A DNA stretch of 64,000 bases from Myxococcales bacterium (GTDB taxonomy: Bacteria; Myxococcota_A; Polyangia; Haliangiales; Haliangiaceae), in assembly GCA_011526095.1 (NCBI GenBank), contig WYBA01000067.1, positions 1-64,000 of the forward strand. Reading direction: 5' to 3'. Both the position numbers and the translations under genes were made by a program. The notes under the pieces were generated by a model. It saw only the letters and a list, made by a program, of their open reading frames with translations, had not been told where the DNA came from and did no database searches. Of this stretch, positions 47,223 through 57,159 are shown in pieces; the stretch's first letter is position 1; every line of letters starts with the position of its first letter.

Positions 47223-50200
47223 CTACAGCAGCTCCGCCGCCATCGCGACGATCTCGTCGAGCGGCGTGCGCCGCCCGCGCTCGCGGCCGACGGCGTAGGC
47301 GTCGCCGATCGCGGCGACGCCGCGGCGCTCGGCCTCGTCGCGGAGCGGCTGCTCGCACGCGGGCACGGGCGTGCCGAGGCGCCGGCGGATCGCGTCGGCG
47401 GCGCCGAGGTAGACCGCGCCGCGCGCGGGGCGCTCGTCGTCGACCATCACCGCGGCGAGCGCGTCGAGGACGCTGGCGCACCGCCACAGATCGCCGAGCC
47501 GGCGGTGGACGCGCAGGCTGGCGTGGAGCCGGGCGCGCGCGGTGAGCAGGTCGCCGCGGCGTGCCGCGGCGCGGCCGCCGAGGTCGAGCGCGTAGGCGAT
47601 GCCCTCCTGGTAGCCGGCCGTGACCGCGTCGGCGAACGCGCGCTGGAGCGCGGTGTCCGCGCCGGCGACGTCGCCGCCGTAGAGCGCGAGCGCGGCGCGG
47701 TTGAGCTGCGCCCACACCTTGCCCTCGAGGTCGCCGAGGGCGGTCAGCGCGGCCTCGGTCTCGTCGAGCGACGGCACGGGCTCGTCCGGGCGGCCGTCGG
47801 GCGCGGCGAGCCAGGCGAGGAACGCCAGGTAGTTGCGGGCGCGCGCGGCCTCGCGCGGGTCGCCGAGCTGGAGCCACAGCGCGAGCGCGCGCCGGTGCAG
47901 CCGCCACGCGTCGTCGTACGCGCCGCGCTCGCGCGCGACCGAGCCGGACAGCTGCGCCGCCTCGGCCTCGCCGCGGACGTCGCCGAGCGCCGCCGCCATC
48001 GCGCGCGCCTCGGCCAGCAGCTCGGCGGCGCGGTCGTAGCTGCAGCCGAGCAGCGCGAGCCGCCCGGCGCCGTGCAGCGCGGCGAGCCGGTGGGGCGACG
48101 CGCCCGCCGGCGCGCGATCGAGCGCGGCCTCGAGCAGCGTCGAGCCTTCCTCGTAATGGCCGCGCAGGTACCAGTACCAGGTGAGCCGCCCGGCGAGGTG
48201 GAGCGCCGCGTCCGGGTCGACCAGCAGCGCGCGCCCGATCGCGGCGCGCAGGTTGTCGTGCTCGGCGTCGAGCACGCCGAGCCAGCGGTCCTGCTCGGCG
48301 CCGCGCAGCCCGGCCTCGGCGCGCGCGCACAGCCGCTCGAGGTGATCGAGCGCGACCTCCCACACCGCGGCGTCCTCGCGCAGGTCCTCCGACGCGCGCC
48401 GGCACAGCTCGCGCACGCTGTCGAGCATCGTCAGCCGCGGCGGGTCGTCGCCCGACCACGACGCCAGCCCGCTCTCGAGCAGCCGCATCACCGCGCCGGC
48501 GACGTCGTCGGTGACGTGGCCGAGGCGCGCGCGCAGATCGGGGAACGTCATGCCGGCGGGCAGCACCGCGAGGTGGCGGAGCAGCGCCTGGTGATCGGGG
48601 CGCAGCAGGCCGTAGGCCCACGCCACCGCGCCGCGCAGCGGGTCGTCGCCGCCGCGCGACAGCTCGATCCGCGCGCGGATCTCGGCGAGGTTCTTCGCCC
48701 GCACCTGCGCCGCGGCGAGCTCGAGCCCGAGCGGCAGGCCCTCGACCAGCCGGCAGATCGCGACGACGTCGTGGACGTTGCGGTCGTCGAGCGAGAACGT
48801 CGGGTCGACGCCCCGCGCGCGCTCGACGAACAGCTCGACCGCGGCGTAGCGCCACGCCTCGTCGGGCGACACGTCCGCGGCCGGCGCGTCGAGCGGATCG
48901 AGCACGATCCGCTGCTCGTCGGGCAGGCCGAGCGGGACGCGGCTGGTGACCAGCCACGAGGCGCGCGGGCAGCGCGCGCGCAGCGAGTCGATCGCCGTGG
49001 CCGCGTCGGCGTCGCGCAGGTGCTCGGCGCCGTCGAGCACGATCAGCGCCTCGCGCGGCGCGAGCGCGGTCGCGACCTGGTCGAGCGCGCCGCGGGTGGT
49101 GTCGGGCTGCAGGCCGAGCGCGTGGCCGATCGCCTCGGGCAGCATCGCGCCGTCGTGGATCGCGCCGAGCGGCACGACCCACGCGCCGTCGGCCAGGCGG
49201 TCACCGGTCGCGGCGGCGATCGCCGCGGCGAGCCGCGACTTGCCGACCCCCGACGGGCCGGTGACCGTGACCAGCGCGCCGGCCGCCAGCCTCGACGCGA
49301 TCGCCGTGCGCTCGACGTCGCGGCCGACCAGCGGCCGCGGCCCGGTCGCGGTCAGCCGGACGCCGGTCGGGATCAGCGACGGGGTCGGCGTGCGCGCGAG
49401 CGTGGGCGCGTCGGCCAGCGTGCCGCGGCGCGGCCGGCCGTGGCGTCCCGCGCCGGTCCCGTCCCCGACGACGCCGGCGAGCGCGCGCGCCAGCGCCGTC
49501 GCCTGCGCCGCGACGCTCTTGTACCGGCGCTCGGCGACGCGCGCGGTCGACCGCGCGAACCACGCGTCGAACGCCGGCGGCAGCCACGGCCACCGCATCG
49601 ACGGCGGCGTCACCGGCGAGCCGTCGATCTGCGCGATCACCTCGAGCGCGCCGTCGCCGGTCCAGTAGGTCTCGCCGGTGAGCAGCGTGATCGCCACCAT
49701 CGCGACCGCCCAGATGTCGCTCGCCGGGCCGATCCGCGACGCCTGGCCGCGCACCTGCTCGGGCGCCATGTACAGCGGGGTGCCGACGACGCCGTCGGGG
49801 CGCGCGGCGTCGCTGGCGTCCTTGACCAGGCCGAAGTCGAGGACCTTGAGGATCCGCGCGTCGCCGACCTCGTGGAGGAACAGGTTCGCGGGCTTGAGGT
49901 CGCGGTGGACGATGCCCAGGCCGTGGGCGAGCTCGAGCGCGGCGGCGGCCTGACCCAGCCACGTCGCGACGTTGGCCGGCGGGATCGGGCCGTCCAGCCG
50001 CTCGTCGTCGAGCGTGCGCCCGCGCAGCCGCTCGAGCACGAGGAACGGCCGCTGCTCGTGGCGCGTCGTCCCGGCCGCGATCAGCCGCACGACGTGGGGC
50101 GAGGCGAGCACGGCGAGCGCCGCGGCCTCGCGCTCGAACCGCCACCGCGCGACCTCGGGCTCGATCCGGTCGGCGGCGAGCTTGACCGCGACGTGCTCTC

Positions 50201-50303
50201 CGGTGACCAGGTCGATCGCCGTGTAGACGTCGGCCGCGGTGCCGGCGCCGATCGGCTCGGCCAGCTCGAAGCGTCCCGCGACGAGGTCGACGGGGTGGCC
50301 CAT
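47223..50303 (-). CDS. Ser/Thr protein kinase fused to NB-ARC-like ATPase and TPR region
   Basis: This 1026-residue protein has a kinase domain at ~11-270 (IGAGTAADVYTA, VAVKLA, HRDLKPANLF near 133, LDFGLVKD, GTPLYMAPEQ). Then comes a Thr/Pro linker and an ATPase with Walker A TGPSGVGKS near 345, ALIVLDGAEHL as Walker B, and SWLVTSRVPLGLPDEQ. The rest (GLPLGLELAAAQVRAKN, LDAEHDNLRAAIGRAL, repeats of ~40 residues) matches the NB-ARC/TPR regulators of the LuxR/AfsR-like STAND group. It is the first gene in a minus-strand kinase-OPT-kinase block. Confidence 0.94.
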   Translation of the reverse strand: MGHPVDLVAGRFELAEPIGAGTAADVYTAIDLVTGEHVAVKLAADRIEPEVARWRFEREAAALAVLASPHVVRLIAAGTTRHEQRPFLVLERLRGRTLDDERLDGPIPPANVATWLGQAAAALELAHGLGIVHRDLKPANLFLHEVGDARILKVLDFGLVKDASDAARPDGVVGTPLYMAPEQVRGQASRIGPASDIWAVAMVAITLLTGETYWTGDGALEVIAQIDGSPVTPPSMRWPWLPPAFDAWFARSTARVAERRYKSVAAQATALARALAGVVGDGTGAGRHGRPRRGTLADAPTLARTPTPSLIPTGVRLTATGPRPLVGRDVERTAIASRLAAGALVTVTGPSGVGKSRLAAAIAAATGDRLADGAWVVPLGAIHDGAMLPEAIGHALGLQPDTTRGALDQVATALAPREALIVLDGAEHLRDADAATAIDSLRARCPRASWLVTSRVPLGLPDEQRIVLDPLDAPAADVSPDEAWRYAAVELFVERARGVDPTFSLDDRNVHDVVAICRLVEGLPLGLELAAAQVRAKNLAEIRARIELSRGGDDPLRGAVAWAYGLLRPDHQALLRHLAVLPAGMTFPDLRARLGHVTDDVAGAVMRLLESGLASWSGDDPPRLTMLDSVRELCRRASEDLREDAAVWEVALDHLERLCARAEAGLRGAEQDRWLGVLDAEHDNLRAAIGRALLVDPDAALHLAGRLTWYWYLRGHYEEGSTLLEAALDRAPAGASPHRLAALHGAGRLALLGCSYDRAAELLAEARAMAAALGDVRGEAEAAQLSGSVARERGAYDDAWRLHRRALALWLQLGDPREAARARNYLAFLAWLAAPDGRPDEPVPSLDETEAALTALGDLEGKVWAQLNRAALALYGGDVAGADTALQRAFADAVTAGYQEGIAYALDLGGRAAARRGDLLTARARLHASLRVHRRLGDLWRCASVLDALAAVMVDDERPARGAVYLGAADAIRRRLGTPVPACEQPLRDEAERRGVAAIGDAYAVGRERGRRTPLDEIVAMAAELL

Positions 50304-50317
50304 CGCCCGTCAGGGTA

Positions 50318-52183
50318 TCAGGGCGAGAGGTGCCAGCCCAGCGCGATGAAGATCGGCGCCACGACCGCGACCATCGCCTCGCCGGCGATCATCCCCGACG
50401 ACAGCGGGATCTTGTAGACGTCCGACGACTTCTTGTCCGTGCGGTCCCAGATCGCGCCGATGATGCCGCCCAGGCACATCGCGGCGATCACGCTGAACGG
50501 CACGAGCATGCCGATGCCGAGGCCGGTCGTCGACGGGACGTACGGCTTGAGCTTCTTGTTGCTCTCGAGCACGGTGAGGATCACGCCGAGCACCGAGAAC
50601 ACGCCGAGCGCGTAGAGCGCCGACGACGGCAGCACGCTCACGCCCTTCTCGAGGATCGTCGCGAACCCGGCCCACTTGGCGGAGATCGGCGAGGACAGCT
50701 GCGCCGGGATCGCGGCGGCGTCGGGCGAGAACAGCAGGTGGCGCTCGACGATGCCGTAGGTCTCGGACATCGCGGCGTAGGCGAGGGCGACCGCCGCGGC
50801 GCCGATCGGCACCGCCATGAGCTGGGCGATCGTCATCGACCGCGGGGTCGAGCCGATCATCTGGCCGGCCTTGTAGTCCTGCATGATCGCCTCGGACGAC
50901 ACCGCGATCGTGCCGGTCGTGCCCGACGACACCATGTTGGCGCCGATGTGGCCCGGCGCGATCACCGCGAACAGGCCCTGCATCATGTTGGACAGCGCGC
51001 TGATCGGGCCCCAGTTGGTCTCGCCCAGCACGCGGATGCCGACGAGCATCAGCGGGATCGACAGGACGATCGCGGTGACCGTCATCCAGATCGGCATGTC
51101 GAGCAGCACGTACTGCACCGTGCACAGGCCGACGGTCGTGATGCCGATGCCGGTGATCACCCACGGCAGCGGGAACTCGGTCGTGCCGATCCGCGCGTGG
51201 CGCAGGCTGCGGAACGTGTCGATCAGGATCCGCCAGCGCAGCGCCAGCGCGGTGAGCCCGCCGGCGACCAGCATCCCGGTGGCCGGCCACATGATCCACT
51301 CGAGCAGGAACGTGTTCTTGCTGCCCGGCGCGGCGAGGTGACCGGCGAGGATGCCGCCCTCGCCGGTGGCCTTGCCGGAGATCAGGTCGATCAAGATCGG
51401 CGGCAGGATGATCCACGCCAGCGCACCGCCGGCGATCATGCTGAGGTTGATGCGCAGGCCAAGCAGCATCCCCGAGCCGATGGACAGGAGGCCGTAGGAC
51501 ACGCCGACGCCCATCTTGGCGAGCGCGATGCCGCCGATCACCGTCGCCGGCACCCAGCCGTCCTTGACCAGGTAGGTGAGCTGCGACTCGTCGCGCAGCA
51601 CGAAGAACGCGCCGGACAGCAGCAGGCCGAGCGCGAGCGCCTTGGTCGCCGCCCGCGCCGCGGCGAGCAGCTTCGGGTCCGCGTCCTTGCCGCGCGGCGG
51701 GTCGAGCACGATCATCGTCTCGCCGGTGGCGACGCCGTCGACGAACGGCAGCTTCTCGTCGATGATGAAGTGGCGGCGCAGCGGCACGGCGAGCAGCACG
51801 CCGAGCGTGCACGCCGTCGTCAGCCACAGGAACGACTGCAGCGGCGTCAGGTGGATGTCGATCGCGCCCTGGGCGCGCAGCATCTCGAACGCGCCGAGCA
51901 GCACGCACATGAACGCGGTCTGCGCCGCGGACGTGCCGGCCGTCTGGACGATGTTGTTCTGCCAGCGGTCGTACGTCTTGTGCGAGATGATGTTGAGGAT
52001 GATGAAGCCGAAGAACGCCGCGACCACCGACACGTTCGGGCCGAACCCGAGCTTGAGCGTCATGTAGGGGTAGCTGGCGCCCATGATCGCCGCGACGATC
52101 ACCGCGGCGATGATCGCCGGGACGGTGAGCTCGCCACGCGGCGGGGTGGCGGTGGGGGGCTGAGGCTCGGTCACGGGGCGCAC
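50318..52183 (-). CDS. OPT-family oligopeptide transporter
   Basis: The 621-residue inner-membrane protein has about 14-16 hydrophobic segments. OPT family features include SYPYMTLKLGFGPNVSVVAAFFGF, NNIVQTAGTSAAQTAF, and LPFVDGVATGETMIVL. Members import oligopeptides or metal chelates using the proton gradient. It is flanked by kinase genes on the same strand with gaps of 14 and 34 bp, so they may be cotranscribed. Confidence 0.94.
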   Translation of the reverse strand: MRPVTEPQPPTATPPRGELTVPAIIAAVIVAAIMGASYPYMTLKLGFGPNVSVVAAFFGFIILNIISHKTYDRWQNNIVQTAGTSAAQTAFMCVLLGAFEMLRAQGAIDIHLTPLQSFLWLTTACTLGVLLAVPLRRHFIIDEKLPFVDGVATGETMIVLDPPRGKDADPKLLAAARAATKALALGLLLSGAFFVLRDESQLTYLVKDGWVPATVIGGIALAKMGVGVSYGLLSIGSGMLLGLRINLSMIAGGALAWIILPPILIDLISGKATGEGGILAGHLAAPGSKNTFLLEWIMWPATGMLVAGGLTALALRWRILIDTFRSLRHARIGTTEFPLPWVITGIGITTVGLCTVQYVLLDMPIWMTVTAIVLSIPLMLVGIRVLGETNWGPISALSNMMQGLFAVIAPGHIGANMVSSGTTGTIAVSSEAIMQDYKAGQMIGSTPRSMTIAQLMAVPIGAAAVALAYAAMSETYGIVERHLLFSPDAAAIPAQLSSPISAKWAGFATILEKGVSVLPSSALYALGVFSVLGVILTVLESNKKLKPYVPSTTGLGIGMLVPFSVIAAMCLGGIIGAIWDRTDKKSSDVYKIPLSSGMIAGEAMVAVVAPIFIALGWHLSP

Positions 52184-52217
52184 CCTAGGACGGTTGCCGC
52201 GGCGCGCGCAAGGCCGG

Positions 52218-53849
52218 TCAGCGGGGCGCGCGCCCCTTGGCCACCGGCGCCTCGGCCCGGGTGTTCGGCTGCTCGGCGTCGAGGGTCTGGTCGAGCGAGA
52301 CGTCGGCCGCGGGCGCCGCGGGGGCGGCGTCGAGGCGGAAGCTCCCGTCGTACGGCGCCGCGGCCGCGACCGCGGCGAGCGCGGCCGCCAGCTCCCCGGC
52401 CGTGGCGTACCGGCGGCGCGGGTCGTCGTCGAGCGCGCGCGCCAGCACGTCGTCGAGCGCGGGCGGCACCGTCGCCAGCGTCGACACCGCGGGCATCGGC
52501 CGGCCGGCGTCGCGCGGCGAGCGGCCGGTCAGCGCGAAGTACAGCGACGCGGCGAGCGCCCACACGTCGCCCGCGGGCGTCCACGGCGCGCCGGCCGCGA
52601 CCTCGGGCGGCATGAACGCCGGCGTGCCGATCACCGCGCCGGCCTGGGTCAACGACGCGTCCTCGTCGCCGATCCGGGCGACGCCGAAGTCGAGGACCTT
52701 GATCAGGTCCGCGGTGCCGGCCATCGCCACGACGAACAGGTTCGCCGGCTTGACGTCGCGGTGGACGATCCCGCGGCCGTGCGCCTCGGCGATCGCGCGC
52801 GCCGCGCCGAGGCCGAGGTGGACCGCGAGCGGCACGGGCAGCGGCCCGGCGCGCTTGACCAGCAGGTCGAGGCTCGCGCCGTCGAGCAGCTCCATCGCGT
52901 AGTACCAGACGCCGTCGTCGGTGACGCCCCAGTCGAAGATCCGGATCGTGCTGGGGTGGGCGAGCTCGGCGGTCGCCTGGATCTCGCGCTCGAACCGCGC
53001 GATCGCGGCCGGGCTGCGGCCGTGCTCGGGGCTCAGGATCTTCAGCGCGATCCGGCGGCGGGTCGCGCGGTCGTGCGCCTCCCACACCTCGCCCATGCCG
53101 CCCTTGCCGATCCGCCGGCGCAGCTTGTAGCGCCCGATCGACCGGCTCTCGAACACGCTCTGGCGCAGCGACCAGATCACGTGGCTGCCCCAGGCGACCA
53201 CGATCGTCTCGGCCAGCAGCACGCCGGTGTAGACCGCGAAGTGGCTCACCGCCACGGGCTGCGACAGCTGCGCCCGCACCACCGGGTCGAACACGCTGTC
53301 GATCAGCATGCCGACGGGGAACATCAGGCCGGTCAGCACGGCGAGCGGCGCGCTGCGCTGCCAGCGGTCGGCGATCGCCAGGCCCTGGACGCTGAGGATG
53401 ACGAAGTACGCGGTGATGTACGGCGTCGCGAGCCCGCCCATCCGCGTCGCGATCAGGGTGAGGGCCGCGGCCGACACCGGGAACAGCGCGCCGACCAGCG
53501 GGCGCGTCACCGACGGCGGCGGCAGCGGGTCGCGGAACAGCGCGACCAGCACCGCGACGTGGAACGCGGAGGTCGCGAGGCGGACGGCGACGACGAACCC
53601 CAGCGAGCCCTGGCCGATCACGTCGTGGAACGCCAGATCGCAGGCGAGGCCGACGACCAGCCACAGCGTGCACGCGACGACGAGCACCGCGCGGGCGCGC
53701 AGGACGTCCGCGCCGTGCTGGTGGCGGGCGATCGGATCGGTCGCGCCCGCGGAGCCGCCGGAGCCCATGGACGCGGACGCGCCGGCGCGCGAGGTGCGGG
53801 CGGAGCCCGCGCCCCGCGACCCCCCGGTGGTCGACGGTGACGGTGACAC
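52218..53849 (-). CDS. Membrane Ser/Thr kinase with N-terminal multispan region
   Basis: The 543-residue protein has about six hydrophobic segments between residues 50 and 215, then a kinase domain at ~235-480: GKGGMGEVWEAHD, IALKIL, HRDVKPANLFVV, LDFGVARIG, GTPAFMPPEV. Most bacterial receptor kinases have the kinase first and the membrane anchor last; here the order is reversed. It starts at GTG 53849; a later ATG at 53766 is possible. The short C-terminal tail is Ala/Pro-rich. It is probably a membrane sensor. Confidence 0.92.
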   Translation of the reverse strand: MSPSPSTTGGSRGAGSARTSRAGASASMGSGGSAGATDPIARHQHGADVLRARAVLVVACTLWLVVGLACDLAFHDVIGQGSLGFVVAVRLATSAFHVAVLVALFRDPLPPPSVTRPLVGALFPVSAAALTLIATRMGGLATPYITAYFVILSVQGLAIADRWQRSAPLAVLTGLMFPVGMLIDSVFDPVVRAQLSQPVAVSHFAVYTGVLLAETIVVAWGSHVIWSLRQSVFESRSIGRYKLRRRIGKGGMGEVWEAHDRATRRRIALKILSPEHGRSPAAIARFEREIQATAELAHPSTIRIFDWGVTDDGVWYYAMELLDGASLDLLVKRAGPLPVPLAVHLGLGAARAIAEAHGRGIVHRDVKPANLFVVAMAGTADLIKVLDFGVARIGDEDASLTQAGAVIGTPAFMPPEVAAGAPWTPAGDVWALAASLYFALTGRSPRDAGRPMPAVSTLATVPPALDDVLARALDDDPRRRYATAGELAAALAAVAAAAPYDGSFRLDAAPAAPAADVSLDQTLDAEQPNTRAEAPVAKGRAPR

Positions 53850-53855
53850 GGCAGC

Positions 53856-54737
53856 TCAGTATACGGCGGCGCGCGCCGGCGCAACCGCGCCGAGCCGGGC
53901 GGCGAGCGCGGGCAGCACCGCGCCGGCGCGACCGTCGACCCGGACCGCGGCCTCGGCGTCGCCGCGGGTCGGGCCCTGGTTGACGATCGCCACCGGCACG
54001 CCGCGCTCGGCGGCGCGGCGGACGAACCGGTAGCCGCTGAACACGGTGAGCGAGCTGCCGATGACGAGCAGCGCGTCGGCGGCGTCGAACAGCGCCCACG
54101 CCGCCGCGGTGACGTCGGGCGGGACGTTCTCGCCGAAGAACACGACGTCGGGCTTGAGCACGCCGCCGCAGCCGGCGCACGGCACCGGCTCGAACGCGTG
54201 GGCGAGGTCGTCGGGCAGGACCGCGTCGCCGTCGGGCGCGGCGGCGGCGCGCGCGGCGGCGGCGCGCGGCAGCCACGCGGCGTTGGCGGCGAGCAGGCGG
54301 GCGTGGTGGGCCGCGCGCGGCTGGCGCGCGCCGCAGCCGAGGCACCGGACGTGGGCGATCGCGCCGTGCAGCTCGACGACGCGGGCGCTGCCGGCCGCGC
54401 CGTGCAGGCCGTCGACGTTCTGCGTGATCAGCCCGGCGACCGCGCCGGCGCGCTCGAGCGCGGCGAGCGCGTGGTGGGTCGGGTTGGGGCGGGCGTCGCG
54501 CAGCGTCGCCCAGCCGAGCGTCGCGCGCGCCCAGTAGCGGCGGCGGGCGCGCTCGTCGGTGACGAACTCGCGGTACTGGATCGGCGCGCGCTTCGGCGCG
54601 CGCCCCGGGCCGCGGTAGTCGGGGATCCCGGACTCGGTCGAGCACCCGGCGCCGGTGAGCGCGACGACCTGGCGGCCGCGCACCAGGCCCACCAGCGCGT
54701 CGAGGTCGGGCGCGGACGGCTCGTCGGGCGCGGTCAT
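53856..54737 (-). CDS. Sir2-family NAD-dependent deacylase (sirtuin)
   Basis: This 293-residue cytoplasmic enzyme has the sirtuin signature [34 protein letters not shown], the catalytic His in VVELHGAI, and zinc ligands CLGCG and CAGCGG. GENVP and [17 protein letters not shown] complete the NAD pocket. It removes acyl groups from lysines using NAD. Its ATG at 54735-54737 overlaps the stop of the MYXO-CTERM protein gene (ATGA), an unusual pairing for a sirtuin. Confidence 0.96.
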   Translation of the reverse strand: MTAPDEPSAPDLDALVGLVRGRQVVALTGAGCSTESGIPDYRGPGRAPKRAPIQYREFVTDERARRRYWARATLGWATLRDARPNPTHHALAALERAGAVAGLITQNVDGLHGAAGSARVVELHGAIAHVRCLGCGARQPRAAHHARLLAANAAWLPRAAAARAAAAPDGDAVLPDDLAHAFEPVPCAGCGGVLKPDVVFFGENVPPDVTAAAWALFDAADALLVIGSSLTVFSGYRFVRRAAERGVPVAIVNQGPTRGDAEAAVRVDGRAGAVLPALAARLGAVAPARAAVY

Positions 54738-55840
54738 CGTGATCGTCTGCGTAGCACGCCGAGCGTCAGCGCGAGCGCGGCGGCGAGCGGGGCGAGCGTG
54801 CCGGCCCCGCCGCGCGAGCTGGCGCAGCCGCCGTCCTGCCACGTCACCGTCGCCGCGGCGCCGCCGAGGTGGCCGAGGTCGTCGAGCGCGCGCGCCTCGA
54901 CGACGTGGTCGCCGGGGGCGCCCGCGGTCCACCGCAGGCGCTGGCGCGCGGCGGCCGGCTCGACGGGCTCGGCCTCGGCGACGAGCGCGCCGTCGACCCA
55001 CAGCTCGAGCCGGGCGAGCGGGCGCGCGGCGGTCACGTCGAACGCGATCTCGACGTCGTCCTCGACGGTCGCGCCGGCGGCGGGCGCGGTCAGCGCGACG
55101 TGCGGCGGCGCCGGGCCGTCGCCCGCGCCGAGCACGGCGCGTAGCGCGGCGTGGCCGTTCTGGGTCGCGCCGCCGCACGCGCACGGCCGCGGCGCGCCGG
55201 GCGCGCCGCACGGCGCGGCGAGATCCGCGAACGAGCGATCGGCGCACGCGTCGCCGGGCGTCATCACGTCGCGGCACTGGCCGACGTCGTCGAGGCCGAG
55301 GACGTGGCCGAGCTGGTGGGCGACGTGGCCGCACAGGTCGACGGGCGCGTCGATGATGTCCGTGAGGTCCCACAGGTTGCCGAACACGAACGCCAGCCCA
55401 CGCGCCACCGGCGCGCAGTCGTCGCCGCGCGGCGCGAGGCCGCGGGTGCCGGGAGGCAGCCCGAGCTCCTCGGGGAGCCCCGAGATCTTGACCTCGACGT
55501 AGTCGACGTCGGGCGCCGGCTCCTCGGTCGCGAGCTCGATCCCGTACGGGCCGAGCACGTCGCCCAGGCAGATCACCAGCCCGGCCCACGCCAGGTCGAG
55601 CCGCGGCAGCGGCGTCAGCGCGCCGCCGGTCGGGACCACGGCCGAGACGTCGGCGCGCGCGTCGTCACCGCCGCCGGGTGCGGCGCGCGTGATCGTGCAG
55701 CCCTGCGGGCAGCGATCGAGGTAGACGACGCGCGGCGCCGGCCCGCCGGTGCCGGGCACCTCGACCGCGCCGTCGGCGCGCGCGCGCGAGGGCGCCGCGG
55801 CCGTGACGGCCAGCACCGAGGCAGCGACGAGCGCGCGCAC
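54734..55840 (-). CDS. Secreted degenerate metalloprotease-like protein with MYXO-CTERM-like tail
   Basis: The 368-residue protein has a signal peptide ([22 protein letters not shown]). The region [12 protein letters not shown] corresponds to the metzincin HExxHxxGxxH motif, but the catalytic Glu is Gln (HQLGH) and the third ligand position is Asp, so proteolysis is doubtful. Nearby Cys ([21 protein letters not shown]) suggest disulfides. An Ig-like domain ([14 protein letters not shown]) follows. The end, [12 protein letters not shown] plus a hydrophobic stretch and LRRRSR, resembles MYXO-CTERM sorting tails. It is translationally coupled to the sirtuin downstream. Confidence 0.85.
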   Translation of the reverse strand: MRALVAASVLAVTAAAPSRARADGAVEVPGTGGPAPRVVYLDRCPQGCTITRAAPGGGDDARADVSAVVPTGGALTPLPRLDLAWAGLVICLGDVLGPYGIELATEEPAPDVDYVEVKISGLPEELGLPPGTRGLAPRGDDCAPVARGLAFVFGNLWDLTDIIDAPVDLCGHVAHQLGHVLGLDDVGQCRDVMTPGDACADRSFADLAAPCGAPGAPRPCACGGATQNGHAALRAVLGAGDGPAPPHVALTAPAAGATVEDDVEIAFDVTAARPLARLELWVDGALVAEAEPVEPAAARQRLRWTAGAPGDHVVEARALDDLGHLGGAAATVTWQDGGCASSRGGAGTLAPLAAALALTLGVLRRRSR

Positions 55841-55887
55841 GGCGCCACCCTACCACCGCGCGCACGGGCGAGATATGGTGCGCCGCG

Positions 55888-57159
55888 ATGTCGTCCTTTT
55901 CCGGTGCACGCCCGTCCCTCGGCGTGTGGCTCGTCGGCGCCGCCGGCCACGTCGGCGCGTGCACGATCGCCGGCTGGGCCGCCGTGCGCGCCGGGCTGAT
56001 CCCGCCGACCGGGCTGATCACCGCCGACGCGCCGCTCGACGGGCTGCCGCTGGTCGGGCTCGACGACGTCGTGTTCGGCGGCCACGAGCTCGCCGGGCGG
56101 ACGGTCGACGACGCGGCGCGTGCGCTGGTCGCCGAGGGCGTGCTGCCCGCGGCCGTGGTCGAGGCGCCCGCGGTGCGCGCCGCGCTCGCCGCCGCGGCCG
56201 CCGAGCTGCGCCCCGGCGTCGACGGCGAGGGCGCGGGCGACGCGCTCGATCGCGTGCGCGACGACCTCGCCGCGTTCCGCGACCGCCACGGCGTCGCGCG
56301 GCTGGTCGTGGTCAACGTCGCCTCGACCGAGCCGCCGCTGGCGCCCGAGCCGGAGCACGACGCATGGCCCGACGACCCCGACGCGCTGCTCGCCGCGGTG
56401 CGCGCCGGGCGGCGGCTGCCGGCGAGCGCGCTGTACGCGGCCGCCGCGCTCGACCTCGGCGCCGGCTACGTCAACTTCACGCCATCCACCGGCGCCGAGC
56501 TGCCGGGGCTGCGCGCCCTGGCGCGGGTGCGCGGCGCGGTCCACGCCGGCGCCGACGGCAAGACCGGCCAGACGCTGGTCAAGACCGTGCTCGCGCCGAT
56601 GTTCGCGATCCGCCGGCTGCGCGTGCGGAGCTGGGTCAGCCACAACGTGCTGGGCAACGCCGACGGCGCCGCGCTCGACGACCCGGCGCGGCGCGCCAGC
56701 AAGCAGCGCAGCAAGGCGGCGCCGCTCGCGGCGATCCTCGGCTACGCGCCGGAGAGCCACGTCGGCATCGACTACGTCCCGAGCTATGGCGACTGGAAGG
56801 TCGCGTGGGACCGGATCGTGTTCGAGGGGTTCGGCGGGGCGCAGATGTCGCTCGAGCTGACGTGGCGCGGCAGCGACACGGCGCTCGCGGCGCCGCTGTG
56901 CATCGATCTGATCCGGCTGGTCGAGCTGGCGCTGCGCCGCGGCGAGCGCGGCGCGCTGGCGTACCTGGGGCTGTTCTTCAAGCGGCCGGTCGGCACCCAC
57001 GAGCACCGGCTCGATCGCCAGTGGCTGGCGCTGCTCGCGCACGTGCTGCCGGCGCTCGCGGCGGCGGCGCCCGACGTCGGCGAGCCCGGTGGAGAGGGTG
57101 ACGGCGCGGTTGGCTCGGTCGGTGACGACACCGCGGTGACCGAGCGGGGGCCGGCGTGA
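55888..57159 (+). CDS. ino1: Inositol-3-phosphate synthase (myo-inositol-1-phosphate synthase)
   Basis: The 423-residue enzyme converts glucose 6-phosphate to myo-inositol 3-phosphate using NAD. The NAD-binding site is VWLVGAAGHVGACTI. GYVNFTPSTGAELPGL, HAGADGKTGQTLVKTVLAPMF and SWVSHNVLGNADG contain the conserved catalytic Lys/Asp segments of the family, followed by DYVPSYGDWKVAWDRIVFEGF. The acidic C-terminal tail is extra. The stop overlaps the GTG of the prenyltransferase gene (GTGA), so the product is made in step with it. In ebo clusters the comparable slot is usually a dehydroquinate-synthase-like cyclase (EboD). Confidence 0.93.
   Translation: MSSFSGARPSLGVWLVGAAGHVGACTIAGWAAVRAGLIPPTGLITADAPLDGLPLVGLDDVVFGGHELAGRTVDDAARALVAEGVLPAAVVEAPAVRAALAAAAAELRPGVDGEGAGDALDRVRDDLAAFRDRHGVARLVVVNVASTEPPLAPEPEHDAWPDDPDALLAAVRAGRRLPASALYAAAALDLGAGYVNFTPSTGAELPGLRALARVRGAVHAGADGKTGQTLVKTVLAPMFAIRRLRVRSWVSHNVLGNADGAALDDPARRASKQRSKAAPLAAILGYAPESHVGIDYVPSYGDWKVAWDRIVFEGFGGAQMSLELTWRGSDTALAAPLCIDLIRLVELALRRGERGALAYLGLFFKRPVGTHEHRLDRQWLALLAHVLPALAAAAPDVGEPGGEGDGAVGSVGDDTAVTERGPA

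Noticed and set aside
46491..50417. A 1308-residue open frame on the plus strand
   Set aside because: It is Arg/His/Gln-rich with no domains and lies antisense to a clear kinase-ATPase gene; long antisense frames are expected at this GC content. The same holds for long frames at 617-3388, 31751-34348 and 7204-9921.
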